The notes beneath the pieces are model-generated. The model was given only the letters and a program-made list of their open reading frames with translations, was not told the origin of the DNA and searched no databases. A stretch of 64,000 bases of DNA from Mycobacterium lentiflavum (GTDB lineage: Bacteria; Actinomycetota; Actinomycetes; Mycobacteriales; Mycobacteriaceae): the NCBI RefSeq assembly GCF_022374895.2, contig NZ_CP092423.2:2046001-2110000 (forward strand). The letters are read 5' to 3'. The position numbers and the translations under genes are program-made. Positions 16,948 through 27,058 of the stretch are shown in pieces. Numbering within the stretch: position 1 is the stretch's first letter; each line of letters starts with the position of its first letter.

Positions 16948-18354
16948 TCAGCGGCGGAACTGGTTGAGCGCGCGCACCTTGTTCATCACGTCCAGCGCCG
17001 CCACCTTGTACGCCTCGGAGAACGTCGGGTAGTTGAACACCGCGTCGACCAGGTATTCGACGGTGCCCCCGCACCCCATCACGGCCTGACCGATATGCAC
17101 CATCTCGGTCGCGCTGGTGCCGAAGATGTGCACCCCGAGCAACTTGAGGTCTTCGGTGGACACCAGGAGCTTGAGCATGCCGTAGGAGTCGCCGGCGATC
17201 TGGCCGCGGGCCAGCTCCCGGTAGCGGGCCATGCCCACCTCGTAGGGGATCGCGTCCTTGGTCAGTTCCACCTCGGTGGCGCCGACGTAGGAGACCTCCG
17301 GAATCGAGTAGATGCCGATCGGCTGCAGATCGGTGATGCCGTCGCACGCTTCCCCGAATGCGTGGTAGGCGGCCAGGCGGCCCTGCTCCATCGAGGTCGC
17401 GGCCAGGGCCGGGAAGCCGATGACGTCGCCGACGGCGTAGATGTGGGGCACCTTGGTCTGGAAGAAGTCGTCGACGAAGATCCGGCCGCGGTTGTCGGCC
17501 TCGAGCTCCGCGTTGTGCAGATCGAGGTGGTCGGTCTGCCCCTGCCGCCCGGCGGAATACATCACCGTCTCGGCGGGAATCTGCTTGCCACTGGCCAGCG
17601 TGGTGACGGTGCCGGCCGAGCCGACGTCGACCGCGGTCACTTCCTCACCGAACCGGAACGTCACCGCCAGGTCGCGCAGGTGGAACTTCAGCGCCTCGAT
17701 GACCTCGGGATCGCAGAAGTCCAACATGTCGCCGCGCTTTTCGACGACGGTGACCTTGGTGCCCAGCGCGGCGAACATCGACGCGTACTCGATACCGATC
17801 ACCCCGGCGCCGACCACCACCATCGAGGTGGGCAGCGTCTTGAGATCGAGGATCCCGTCGGAGTCGAGTACGCGGTCTTCGTCGAACTCGACGCCGGACG
17901 GGCGGGCCGGCCGGGTTCCGGTCGCGATCACGATGTATTTACCACTGATGGTTAGCTTTTCGCGCCGGGACGGGTCTTCGACCTCGACGGTGTGCGGGTC
18001 GATGAATCGTCCGTGCCCGATCAGCAGGTCGATCCGGTTGCGCATCAGTTGATTACGGACGACGTCGACTTCCTTGCCGATCACGTGCTGGGTGCGGGCC
18101 AGCAGGTCGGCCGGAGTGATCTTTTCCTTCACGCGGTAGCTTGCGCCGTAGAGTTCGCGCTGGCTCATGCCGGTGAGGTAGAGCACCGCTTCGCGCAACG
18201 TCTTTGACGGGATCGTGCCGGTTTGCACGCACACGCCACCCAGCATCTGGCCGCGTTCGATGATCGCCACCGATTTGCCGAGTTTGGCCGAGGCGATGGC
18301 GGCCTTCTGGCCACCCGGCCCCGAGCCGATCACGACCATGTCGTATTCCTGCAT
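16948..18354 (-). CDS. sthA: Soluble pyridine nucleotide transhydrogenase SthA
   Basis: FAD flavoprotein that exchanges electrons between NADPH and NAD+. 468 residues from ATG 18354, equal to the M. tuberculosis length I remember. It has an FAD dinucleotide fold ([14 protein letters not shown], from residue 6), [19 protein letters not shown] (about 39-57; only one Cys, as expected for SthA rather than lipoamide dehydrogenase), an NAD(P) fold [17 protein letters not shown] and the dimerisation domain. Upstream in-frame starts (18363, 18402) are possible but would add a tail the family lacks. Confidence 0.93.
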   Translation of the reverse strand: MQEYDMVVIGSGPGGQKAAIASAKLGKSVAIIERGQMLGGVCVQTGTIPSKTLREAVLYLTGMSQRELYGASYRVKEKITPADLLARTQHVIGKEVDVVRNQLMRNRIDLLIGHGRFIDPHTVEVEDPSRREKLTISGKYIVIATGTRPARPSGVEFDEDRVLDSDGILDLKTLPTSMVVVGAGVIGIEYASMFAALGTKVTVVEKRGDMLDFCDPEVIEALKFHLRDLAVTFRFGEEVTAVDVGSAGTVTTLASGKQIPAETVMYSAGRQGQTDHLDLHNAELEADNRGRIFVDDFFQTKVPHIYAVGDVIGFPALAATSMEQGRLAAYHAFGEACDGITDLQPIGIYSIPEVSYVGATEVELTKDAIPYEVGMARYRELARGQIAGDSYGMLKLLVSTEDLKLLGVHIFGTSATEMVHIGQAVMGCGGTVEYLVDAVFNYPTFSEAYKVAALDVMNKVRALNQFRR

Positions 18355-18467
18355 CGATCCCATGAGATAGACGATAGAGCCCACAGTCGAGACTTTCTCC
18401 ACAGACGATGGCTCAATTGCGTTGCGCGAGCGCGGTCTGACGGTGGCGGTCAGCAGCGTTGGGCCTC

Positions 18468-19526
18468 ATGACACGGCATACACCCGATTTTGAACTGAAC
18501 CGCCCCGGCGCACTGATCGCCGCGCTACCGGCCGTTCTCGGCTTCGTTCCAGAGAATTCATTGGTCTTGGTGTCGTTGGAACGCGGCGAGCTCGGCGCCG
18601 TGCTGCGCGTCGACCTCTCCGACGAGCTCGTCGGCCGGATCGGGCATCTGGCCGAGGTCACCGCCGCGGCGTCGCCCGAGGCGGTGATCGCAGTGATCGT
18701 CAACGACGAGGGCGCCGGCTGCCCGCAATGCAACGAGGAGTACCGGCAGCTGTGTGCGATGCTCGCAGAAGTGTTGTCGGAGAACAACATTGACCTGTTG
18801 GCGGCGCATGTGGTGGATCGGGTGGCCCGTGGCGGGCGCTGGCATTGCGTGGACGAGTGCGGCGCGAGCGGCGCGGTCGAGGATCCGTCCGCGTCACCCC
18901 TGGCCGCTGCCGCCGTGCTGGAAGGTCGGCGGCTGTATTCGCGTCGCGCCGACCTGCTGGCCGTGATGGCCGTCGAGGATGCGGCCCGCAGCGCCGCGCT
19001 GGCCGGCCTGCTGGACGAGCAGGCAGCCACCCGCGCGGCGGCGCATCGCGCCGATCCCGCGGGCTGCTGCCGTCGCGACGTGGAACGCGCGATGGCCGCG
19101 GCCGCTCGGGTGGCGGGCGGGCGCTCGCTGACCGACGACGAGCTGGCGGCGCTGGGCTGCGCGCTGGACGACGCGCAGGTGCGCGACACGTTGTACGCCC
19201 TCGCGGTGGGCGAGAAGGCCGCCGATGTCGAGACGTTGTGGGCGTCATTGGCACGCATCCTGCCCGCGCCGTGGCGGGTCGAAGCGCTGGTGTTGCTGGC
19301 GTTCAGCGCCTACGTCCGCGGGGATGGTCCCCTGGCGGGAGTCTCGCTGGAGGCGGCGCTGCGCTGCGATCCGGACCATCGGATGGCGGGCATGCTCGAT
19401 ACGGCGTTGCAGTCGGGTCTGCGGCCGGAACAGATCCGCGAACTCGCGGCGACCGGCTACCGGCTGGCTAAGCGGCTCGGGGTGCGGCTACCGCCGCGGC
19501 GGGCATCCGGCCGCTGTGCGGGGTAG
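18468..19526 (+). CDS. DUF4192 protein (Rv2712c-like)
   Basis: 352 residues, actinobacterial DUF4192 family. The N-terminal motif LNRPGALIAALPAVLGFVPE is at about 11-30. A central Cys-containing stretch (GCPQCNEEY; GRWHCVDECG) may bind metal. A helical C-terminal half contains a tetratricopeptide-like segment (AYVRGDGPLAGVSLEAALRCDP). The function is unknown. ATG 18468 is preferred to the TTG 9 bp upstream. Divergent from sthA over about 110 bp; convergent with ideR, 7 bp between stops. Confidence 0.85.
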   Translation: MTRHTPDFELNRPGALIAALPAVLGFVPENSLVLVSLERGELGAVLRVDLSDELVGRIGHLAEVTAAASPEAVIAVIVNDEGAGCPQCNEEYRQLCAMLAEVLSENNIDLLAAHVVDRVARGGRWHCVDECGASGAVEDPSASPLAAAAVLEGRRLYSRRADLLAVMAVEDAARSAALAGLLDEQAATRAAAHRADPAGCCRRDVERAMAAAARVAGGRSLTDDELAALGCALDDAQVRDTLYALAVGEKAADVETLWASLARILPAPWRVEALVLLAFSAYVRGDGPLAGVSLEAALRCDPDHRMAGMLDTALQSGLRPEQIRELAATGYRLAKRLGVRLPPRRASGRCAG

Positions 19527-19533
19527 CGGCGAG

Positions 19534-20223
19534 TCAGACTTTTTCGACCTTGACGGCGTGCGCCATCTCGTGCGGCAGGGTGACGTTCTCGTGTCCGGGT
19601 ATCAGGATGGTGACCCCGGCGGGTCCGGTTTCCACGGTGACGCGCGCATTCGGCACCACACCGGCGTCTTTGAGGCGTGCGATCAGATCGATGTCACCCT
19701 GAACATGCTCGGTGAGCTGGCGGACGACGACTGCGACCGGCGATCCCGCCGGCAACTCGGTCAGCCGGACCAGATTGACGTCCTCGGCGCCGGAATTGGG
19801 GCCCACGCCGAGGTCCAGCAAACCGGGAATCGGGTTGCCGAACGGGGAGGTGGTGGGATTGTTGAGCACTTTGACCAGCCGACGCTCGACGTCCTCGCTC
19901 ATCACGTGCTCCCACCGGCACGCCTCGGCGTGCACTTCTTCCCACGGGAGCCCGATGACGTCGACGAGCAGCCGCTCGGCGAGCCGGTGCTTGCGCATCA
20001 CGGCGACGGCCAGGGCCCGGCCCTTGTCGGTGAGTTCCAGGTGCCGATCACCGGCCACGTGGAGCAGTCCGTCGCGCTCCATCCGGGAGACGGTCTGGCT
20101 GACGGTCGGACCGCTCTGGTCGAGCCGTTCGGCGATCCTGGCGCGCAGCGGCGTTACGCCCTCTTCCTCGAGGTCGTAGATGGTCCGCAGGTACATCTCG
20201 GTGGTATCAACCAGGTCGTTCAT
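19534..20223 (-). CDS. ideR: Iron-dependent repressor IdeR
   Basis: DtxR-family repressor controlling siderophore, iron storage and oxidative-stress genes. 229 residues. All metal ligands of the characterised protein are in place: Met10, Cys102, Glu105 and His106 at one site; His79, Glu83, His98, Glu172 and Gln175 at the other. A winged helix occupies residues 1-73 and an SH3-like domain the C-terminus (about 150-229). The gene sits just downstream of sigB on the same strand, separated by a strong hairpin. I see no iron box in its own upstream region. Confidence 0.97.
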   Translation of the reverse strand: MNDLVDTTEMYLRTIYDLEEEGVTPLRARIAERLDQSGPTVSQTVSRMERDGLLHVAGDRHLELTDKGRALAVAVMRKHRLAERLLVDVIGLPWEEVHAEACRWEHVMSEDVERRLVKVLNNPTTSPFGNPIPGLLDLGVGPNSGAEDVNLVRLTELPAGSPVAVVVRQLTEHVQGDIDLIARLKDAGVVPNARVTVETGPAGVTILIPGHENVTLPHEMAHAVKVEKV

Positions 20224-20298
20224 TCAGCACCCTCCATTGACGCCGAGTCTACTTGGCCAGCTGCCGAAATGGGCTTAACGCTTCCCCTCGGCAAGCAA

Positions 20299-20330
20299 GT
20301 ATGCCCGCCGCGATTTCGCGGCGGGCATAC
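20299..20330 (-). terminator. Perfect long hairpin between sigB and ideR
   Basis: GTATGCCCGCCGCGA, a TT centre, then the exact reverse complement: a 15-bp stem, 31 bp past the sigB stop. There is no U-tract, as is usual for mycobacterial hairpin terminators. It should end or attenuate sigB transcription ahead of ideR. Confidence 0.75.
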
Positions 20331-20360
20331 TGTCGGCGCTACCTGGCGGGGTGGGGTGCC

Positions 20361-21323
20361 TCAGCTCGCGTACGAGCGCAGCCGATCGGCGCGCTCGCCG
20401 TTGCGCAGCTTGGCCATCACGTCGCGCTCGATCTGACGGACCCGCTCACGGGACAGACCGAACAGCTTGCCGATCTGATCCAGCGTTCGCGGCTGGCCGT
20501 CGTCGAGCCCGAAACGCAGCCGGATCACCTGGTGTTCGCGCTCGTCGAGAGTCGCCAGCACACTGCGGATGTCGGTGTGCAGCAACTCGGCGATCACCGC
20601 GTTCTCCGCGGACATCGCTTCGGCGTCCTCGATGAAATCGCCCAGCGGCGCTTCTTCTTCGGATCCGACGGGCATGTCCAGGCTTACCGGGTCGCGGCTG
20701 TGCTCGAGCAGATCGTTGATCTTCTCGACCGGGATTCCGGACTCGGTGGCCAGTTCCTCGTCGGTGGCTTCCCGGCCCAGGTTCTGGTGCATCTCCCGCT
20801 TGATCCGGGCCAGTTTGTTGACCTGCTCAACGAGGTGAACAGGCAGCCGGATAGTGCGGCTCTGGTCGGCCATCCCCCGGGTGATGGCCTGACGGATCCA
20901 CCACGTGGCGTACGTCGAGAACTTGAATCCCTTTGTGTAGTCGAATTTTTCCATCGCGCGGATCAGTCCGAGGTTGCCCTCCTGAATCAGGTCGAGCAAC
21001 GGCATCCCGCGGCCGGTGTAGCGCTTGGCCAGTGAGACCACCAGGCGCAGGTTCGCTTCCAGCAGGTGACGACGTGCCGCCTGGCCATCACGTACGACGA
21101 CGGCAAGATCGCGTTTGCGGTTCTCGCCGAGACGCTTCCGCGTCGCGAGCAGATGCTCGGCATACAGTCCGGCCTCGATGCGCTTCGCCAGTTCGACTTC
21201 GTCGGCGGCGGTCAGCAACGCCGTCTTCCCGATGCCGTTCAGATATACGCGCACGAGGTCCGCTGCAGGGCTCTGAGCATCAAGATCGCTGGTGTCGATC
21301 CTGCCTGTGATGGCATTCGCCAT
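20361..21323 (-). CDS. sigB: RNA polymerase sigma factor SigB
   Basis: Group 2 sigma factor for general stress and stationary-phase transcription. 320 residues. Regions 1.2 to 4.2 are intact: [15 protein letters not shown] (1.2), [19 protein letters not shown] (2.1-2.2), [20 protein letters not shown] (2.3-2.4) and the helix-turn-helix [20 protein letters not shown] (4.2). Unlike SigA there is no long acidic N-terminal extension. It starts at ATG 21323 with GGGAGG ahead. An ECF-type promoter about 40 bp upstream suggests control by SigE/SigH-class factors. Confidence 0.97.
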   Translation of the reverse strand: MANAITGRIDTSDLDAQSPAADLVRVYLNGIGKTALLTAADEVELAKRIEAGLYAEHLLATRKRLGENRKRDLAVVVRDGQAARRHLLEANLRLVVSLAKRYTGRGMPLLDLIQEGNLGLIRAMEKFDYTKGFKFSTYATWWIRQAITRGMADQSRTIRLPVHLVEQVNKLARIKREMHQNLGREATDEELATESGIPVEKINDLLEHSRDPVSLDMPVGSEEEAPLGDFIEDAEAMSAENAVIAELLHTDIRSVLATLDEREHQVIRLRFGLDDGQPRTLDQIGKLFGLSRERVRQIERDVMAKLRNGERADRLRSYAS

Positions 21324-21361
21324 GGCGGCCTCCCGATTGGCTTGTAGCTGTCATGGTGTTA

Positions 21362-21388
21362 AACGACAGATCAGCCTTGAGAGTTCCC
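21362..21388 (-). promoter_or_regulatory. ECF sigma (SigE/SigH-type) promoter of sigB
   Basis: On the minus strand GGGAAC is followed after 17 bp by CGTT, the -35/-10 pattern for mycobacterial SigE/SigH/SigL. It is about 40 bp upstream of the sigB start codon. Stress control of sigB by these factors is established in M. tuberculosis. Confidence 0.8.
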
Positions 21389-21472
21389 GCGCCGCCGTCA
21401 TCTCACACGCTTTGACGTGCACAAATGTGCCGACGACCTGAGAATGTCCTGAGAAGAGTGCTCGGAACCCGG

Positions 21473-21934
21473 TCAACCGGAACCGGCGCCGTAGCCGTGA
21501 TCCGGGTGGTGGTCACGGCCCGGGTGGTATTCCGCGCCCGGCGAACCCGGTTGCGGCTGTGCGGGTCGCCGCGCCTCGAGTGCCGGTCGCTCGGCCGTCG
21601 GGAACAACGGAGTGCGCCGCGCCGCATCGTCGAACCGCCGAGGCTCGTCCTTGGCGCGAGGCGGCCGATCATTGGCGATCAGCACCGCCATCCAGGGCAA
21701 CGGGATGGACGCCGCCACGATCGCCAGCGAGATCAGTCCGTTGTGCCAGGCGCCATAGGCGAAAGCGGCCAGCAGCAGCGCAGGAATGCGGAAAGCCATC
21801 AGCGTCAGATACTTACGCACCCGGGCGCGATGCTGTTCTTCATACGAAGGTTCGGCGGCGGTAATCAGCACCGGCCGGCCGTCGTCATCGAACCCCAAAT
21901 CCGGGCCGCGCTTCATTCCTCCACTGTCCCACAT
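21473..21934 (-). CDS. DUF3099 membrane protein (Rv2709-like)
   Basis: Up to 153 residues. After a polar N-terminus with VLITAAEPSYEEQHRARVRKY (about 22-42), two membrane helices follow (about 45-62 and 67-86), then a basic, proline- and histidine-rich cytoplasmic tail. This is the DUF3099 pattern in actinobacteria; the function is unknown. Two starts are possible: ATG 21934, or ATG 21916, whose length fits the M. tuberculosis protein but whose GGAGG is only 1 bp away. Divergent from the DUF3039 gene. Confidence 0.8.
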   Translation of the reverse strand: MWDSGGMKRGPDLGFDDDGRPVLITAAEPSYEEQHRARVRKYLTLMAFRIPALLLAAFAYGAWHNGLISLAIVAASIPLPWMAVLIANDRPPRAKDEPRRFDDAARRTPLFPTAERPALEARRPAQPQPGSPGAEYHPGRDHHPDHGYGAGSG

Positions 21935-21970
21935 CCGGCCGATTCCGGTCAGGGCGCCTCGGCAGGCACA

Positions 21971-22219
21971 ATGTCAGGTATGCAGACCCAGACCATCGAA
22001 CGCACCGACACCGACGAACGCGTCGACGACGGGACCGGCAGCGACACCCCCAAGTACTTCCATTACGTCAAGAAGGACAAGATCGCCGAGAGCGCGGTCA
22101 TGGGTAACCACGTAGTCGCGTTGTGCGGTGAGGTTTTTCCCGTGACGCGGGCGGCCAAGCCGGGCTCACCGGTCTGCCCCGATTGCAAGAAGATCTACGA
22201 GCAGCTCAAGAAGGGCTGA
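21971..22219 (+). CDS. DUF3039 zinc-ribbon-like protein (Rv2708c-like)
   Basis: 82 residues. A Thr/Asp-rich start leads into the conserved core YFHYVKKDKIAESAVMGNHV and VALCGEVFPV, ending CPDCKKIYEQL. The cysteines (ALCG, PVCPDC) suggest one bound zinc. It is a highly conserved small actinobacterial protein of unknown function. ATG 21971 gives the same length as the M. tuberculosis protein; ATG 21980 is also possible. It converges with the next gene with no gap between stops. Confidence 0.85.
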   Translation: MSGMQTQTIERTDTDERVDDGTGSDTPKYFHYVKKDKIAESAVMGNHVVALCGEVFPVTRAAKPGSPVCPDCKKIYEQLKKG

Positions 22220-23224
22220 TCAGGTCGGCCGCTCGGCCGGCTCGCCGGAGCGGTCCTGGGTCGCCGGATTTGTCGTCATCGGATTCGACAGCGCCTCCGC
22301 CGTCCGTTTGAGTGCGGGCGAACGCGAAAACAACCAGTTGCGCAGCCGGTGGGCGTGCGTGCGGGGCGCGGGGAATTCCTCCTGGATCGCGGCATTGAGT
22401 TCGGCGCCGAGCATGATCGCGAAACCGCCGAAGAAGGCGAACAACAGGAACGCGATCGGCGTGGACAGCGCGCCGTAGGTGTAGCCCGTGCTGGTGATCC
22501 AGCGCAGGTAGATCCGCAGGCCCAGCGTCGCGATCACGAATACGGCGGTGGCCAGGACGGCGCCGTAGAGCAGGCGATGCGTCGGCAGGGGTTCCGGCAG
22601 TGACACCCGGTACAAAATGACGACGCCCAGGATCAGCCCGAGGATCAGTGCCGGGTAGTAGCCGTAGCGCAGCACGTTGGCCAGGGCGTCGGGGATGTGT
22701 TCGGCCACCGTGCGCGGACCCACCACGAGGACCGGCGCGGCCACGACCGCGCACACCAGCCCCACCACGTAGAGGAACAGCGCGAACAGCCGCTGGCGCA
22801 CCGGATGGCGCAACGGTGTCTGGTCGTGCGCCTCGACCACGGAATCGACGAAGGCCGAGATCGCCGACGACCCCGCCCACAACGACAGCAGGAAGCCGAG
22901 CGAGACCACCTCACCGCGGGCGTGCGCGGTGATGTCACGAACGGTGGGCTCGATGATCTCGTTGACGACGCTGGACGAGAACAGACTATGGGCCGCCGAA
23001 ATCGCACTCTTCTCGATGCTGGGCAACGCGTCCGGCCCGAACAGCGGAGCCACATAGGCCAGACTGCCCAGCATTCCCAACAGCAGTGGTGGCGTCGAGA
23101 GTGCTGACCAAAAGCCCGCCTGCGCGGACTCGGCAAAGATGGAGTCGTCCCAGCTTTTTCCGAGGGTCCTCAACGCGATTCGCCAAACGTGATGGCGTGA
23201 CGGCCTTACGGTCTGATCGCTCAT
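22220..23224 (-). CDS. YihY/UPF0761 (BrkB-like) inner membrane protein (Rv2707-like)
   Basis: 334 residues with about six membrane helices (for example 40-62, 110-130, 148-172, 190-210, 222-244 and 255-280). It has the family's conserved LSLWAGSSAISAFVDSVVEA and GAELNAAIQEE motifs. Previously mislabelled as RNase BN; the real role is unknown, perhaps transport or envelope maintenance. The tail is cytoplasmic and polar. The DUF7455 gene lies 66 bp upstream on the same strand and may share its transcript. Confidence 0.87.
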   Translation of the reverse strand: MSDQTVRPSRHHVWRIALRTLGKSWDDSIFAESAQAGFWSALSTPPLLLGMLGSLAYVAPLFGPDALPSIEKSAISAAHSLFSSSVVNEIIEPTVRDITAHARGEVVSLGFLLSLWAGSSAISAFVDSVVEAHDQTPLRHPVRQRLFALFLYVVGLVCAVVAAPVLVVGPRTVAEHIPDALANVLRYGYYPALILGLILGVVILYRVSLPEPLPTHRLLYGAVLATAVFVIATLGLRIYLRWITSTGYTYGALSTPIAFLLFAFFGGFAIMLGAELNAAIQEEFPAPRTHAHRLRNWLFSRSPALKRTAEALSNPMTTNPATQDRSGEPAERPT

Positions 23225-23290
23225 ACCGGTCCAGCATTACCGATCAGCTCGCCCACACCTCACATTGTGAACGGGCGAGTTTCGCCGGAC

Positions 23291-23479
23291 CTAGCTTCCG
23301 CTGACCTCCAGCACCGCGGCGAGTTCGACAAGCTTTGCCTCGTGCTCGTTAGCGTGATGCTGGCAGAAGAGAAGTTCGGCTCCCGAAGGCAGCTTGGCGC
23401 GTACGCGAGCCGCGGCACCGCAGCGGTCGCAGCGGTCAGCTCTAGTCAGCTCGGCGGTTGTCGTCAGAGTTGCGTTCAT
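23291..23479 (-). CDS. Small DUF7455-type zinc-binding protein
   Basis: 62 residues: TRADRCDRCGAAARVRAKLP, then LLFCQHHANEHEAKL. The CxxC plus CxxH arrangement is a likely single-zinc knuckle. This small family is widespread in actinobacteria, often near sigma-factor genes; the function is unknown. ATG 23479 is chosen because AGGAG lies 7 bp ahead; an in-frame ATG at 23500 would add seven charged residues. Its long AT-rich upstream region (about 23480-23600) suggests its own promoter. Confidence 0.82.
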   Translation of the reverse strand: MNATLTTTAELTRADRCDRCGAAARVRAKLPSGAELLFCQHHANEHEAKLVELAAVLEVSGS

Positions 23480-23616
23480 TGGCTTCTCCTTCTCGTTCAT
23501 TCACTGTCTCAGACGTTCGGCGTTTTTGCGTTGTTCCCCGATCGTTATCGGGTGTGTCGTTTCTCACGGGCTGTAAACGTTTGGTTTCGTGGGTTCTTCT
23601 AGGGTTAACGACTGTG

Positions 23617-24000
23617 ATGTTCGGTCCTGACCTGCTTGTACACCTGTGCGGAGCCGATGACTGGTCCGACGCGCGGAGCCGGGGAGAAATCCGCCCCGAC
23701 ACCGCCGCGGGTGCCGAGTTCATTCACCTCTCGGCGCCCGAGCAGGTCCATCTGCCGGCCAACCGGCTCTTCCGCGGTCGCCAGGATTTGGTGCTGCTGC
23801 ACATCGACCCCGCGTTGCTGGACGCGCCCGTGCGGTGGGAGCCAGGTGTGCCAACGGATCCGGAGGCGATGCTGTTCCCGCATCTATACGGACCACTGCC
23901 CGTCGCGGCTGTGGCGCGGGTCACCGCCTACCCGCCGGCCGACGACGGCACGTTCGCGCCGATCGCGGGGCCTGGGGACGCGTCCGAGGGCTCCAGGTAG
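23617..24000 (+). CDS. DUF952 protein (Rv2705c-like)
   Basis: 127 residues of the DUF952 family, a small fold related to ADP-ribosyltransferases. It has the family hallmarks EFIHLSAPEQVHLPANRLF (about 34-52) and FPHLYGPLPV (about 89-98). Catalytic activity has not been established to my knowledge. It starts at ATG 23617 just after a GTG codon. Its last 73 bp overlap the 3' end of the convergent RidA gene, so both C-termini are encoded by the same DNA on opposite strands. Confidence 0.85.
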   Translation: MFGPDLLVHLCGADDWSDARSRGEIRPDTAAGAEFIHLSAPEQVHLPANRLFRGRQDLVLLHIDPALLDAPVRWEPGVPTDPEAMLFPHLYGPLPVAAVARVTAYPPADDGTFAPIAGPGDASEGSR

Positions 24001-24362
24001 GCGTCGGCCTCGATCTCCACCAGCAGTTCGGGCGCGATCAGCGCCGAGACTTCGACCATGGTCGCCGCCGGCTTTATCTCCCCGAAGACCCGTGCGTGCA
24101 CCGCCGCGACCTCGCGCCACCGGGAAATGTCGGTGACGTAGATCCGGGTGCGGACCACATCGGTCAGCGAGGCGCCGGCCTCGCGCAGTGCAATCTCGAT
24201 GCGGCGCAAGGCTTCTTGGGCTTGCGCGGCGATGTCATCCGCGGACCCGATGCCGGTGGTGCCGGCGACCGCCACATAGGGACCTACTCGCACCGCACGC
24301 GAATAACCCACCGCCGCTTCGAAATCGGATCCTGACGAGACGAGCTTACGTGTGGCTGTCAT
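23928..24362 (-). CDS. RidA/YjgF-family protein (Rv2704-like)
   Basis: 144 residues of the RidA superfamily (enamine/imine deaminases that clear reactive 2-aminoacrylate). It carries AVAGTTGIG, the central AQAQEALRRIEIALREAG helix, the conserved RTRIYVTD with the substrate-binding Arg, and EIEADAYL near the C-terminus. ATG 24362 is preferred because the preceding codons are not conserved in the family. It overlaps the convergent DUF952 gene by 73 bp. Confidence 0.9.
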   Translation of the reverse strand: MTATRKLVSSGSDFEAAVGYSRAVRVGPYVAVAGTTGIGSADDIAAQAQEALRRIEIALREAGASLTDVVRTRIYVTDISRWREVAAVHARVFGEIKPAATMVEVSALIAPELLVEIEADAYLEPSDASPGPAIGANVPSSAGG

Positions 24363-24430
24363 GAGGCCACCGTAGCCCGCGCGCGAAGTCGCGCCGTTAT
24401 GATCGCGAAAATACCTACCGGGCAAGCGAT

Positions 24431-25297
24431 TCAGTTGCGGCGGATGCGGACTATGAGCATCGCGACCACGCAGAGTCCCAGTATCAACTCACACCAGAAG
24501 AAGGACAGGTAGTCGGTGAGCGCGCCAACGGCAGGCGCGTTGGGCATCGAGTTGCGCACTGCCGAAAACGAAAACAGAAGAACGCCGAGGAATGAGATGA
24601 GTGTGCCGTCGATCGGTCGATTGCTACGAATCTGATTGGCTACGAGCAGCATTGCCAGGATCGTCAACGTCCACATCAGCAAGATGATGAATACCGCGAA
24701 GATCCATGTCGAAGGCGCGCGTCCCACGCTGATCGTCAGGTCGTTGCCCTCGTTCGGCTCCCGCGGGGGATTGCCGATGCCGATGCTGTAGCCGTGCACC
24801 GACCCGCCGGCCAGCAGCACCGTCGGGACCGGGGCGCCGTCGGTGGTCAGGATGCGCACGCTGAAAAGCGATGTGTATCGGTCGAATGGGTACTGGCTGA
24901 TGTCGCCGGTTTCGAGCGCGACGGGCAGCGTTTGCGATGTCATCAGCCCGCCCGCGGCAAACGATTCGTCAACCAAGCCCGCGCCTCCGACCGCGACGAC
25001 CCGCACGTTCTTGGCCAAGAACACGACGTCCTGCGCGAAGCGGCCTCGCGGCTCGAATTGCAGCCCGACCACCAACTGGTCATCGGTGGGACTGATCTTT
25101 TGGATGTCGGCATGTATGCGGATGCCGTCGCTCAGGTTCGGGTCGCCATTGACGCCCGTCGCGTGGCCCGCCTTTTCGTAGGACACCGCCGTGATTGTCA
25201 GGACGGCCAGGAACGTGGCTACGGCGAGCAGTAAGAGCGGACGCCGGTTGTGCACCGCGGGAACATTTTTGAAGTCCTTGCCCACCGCCACGTCCAC
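24431..25297 (-). CDS. DUF4436 membrane protein
   Basis: 288 residues. One N-terminal helix (about 20-40) is followed by an external beta-rich domain (about 45-195, with YPFDRYTSLFSVRI, the family signature) and three closely packed C-terminal helices (about 197-220, 230-247 and 262-284). This is the DUF4436 layout found mainly in mycobacteria; the function is unknown. It starts at GTG 25297. I do not recall it next to sigA in M. tuberculosis, so it may be a lineage-specific insertion between the RidA gene and sigA. Confidence 0.8.
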   Translation of the reverse strand: MDVAVGKDFKNVPAVHNRRPLLLLAVATFLAVLTITAVSYEKAGHATGVNGDPNLSDGIRIHADIQKISPTDDQLVVGLQFEPRGRFAQDVVFLAKNVRVVAVGGAGLVDESFAAGGLMTSQTLPVALETGDISQYPFDRYTSLFSVRILTTDGAPVPTVLLAGGSVHGYSIGIGNPPREPNEGNDLTISVGRAPSTWIFAVFIILLMWTLTILAMLLVANQIRSNRPIDGTLISFLGVLLFSFSAVRNSMPNAPAVGALTDYLSFFWCELILGLCVVAMLIVRIRRN

Positions 25298-25360
25298 ACC
25301 CTAAACGAGTGGACCCAGCCGAGCGGGTCGACACTTGAACGCCGGCTGAACAGCTAAGGG

Positions 25361-26881
<1,521 letters not shown>

Positions 26882-26902
26882 TTACACCCCTTCGGTTGGA
26901 CT

Positions 26903-26939
26903 CACTTTCGGTGGGTTTGGGCATGGCTAACCGAAAGTG
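26903..26939 (-). promoter_or_regulatory. Inverted repeat in the sigA leader
   Basis: CACTTTCGGT and its exact reverse complement are separated by 17 bp. The structure begins 22 bp upstream of the sigA GTG and would form a hairpin in the sigA mRNA leader, or act as a dyad protein-binding site near the promoter. A further TTCGGTTGG at about 26891-26899 could compete for pairing. Confidence 0.5.
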
Positions 26940-27058
26940 TCTGCTATGTCGAATGTCGGCGTTGGTATCAGCGTGACTGCTCGCACGCTTTCTGTCGGGC
27001 GGCCGCCGTGGACCATTGTAACGACAGTGCGCGCTGGTACCGCCCTAGCGGGGAAAAT

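Noticed and set aside
20299..20330. Considered as an operator for ideR because it is a perfect dyad
   Set aside because: The sequence does not resemble the iron box (TTAGGTTAGGCTAACCTAA-like). Its GC-rich stem just after sigB fits a terminator better.
23250..23270. TCACATTGTGA near 23260 as a possible CRP site
   Set aside because: The half-sites are in the wrong order and spacing (TCACA before TGTGA) for the TGTGA-N6-TCACA consensus.
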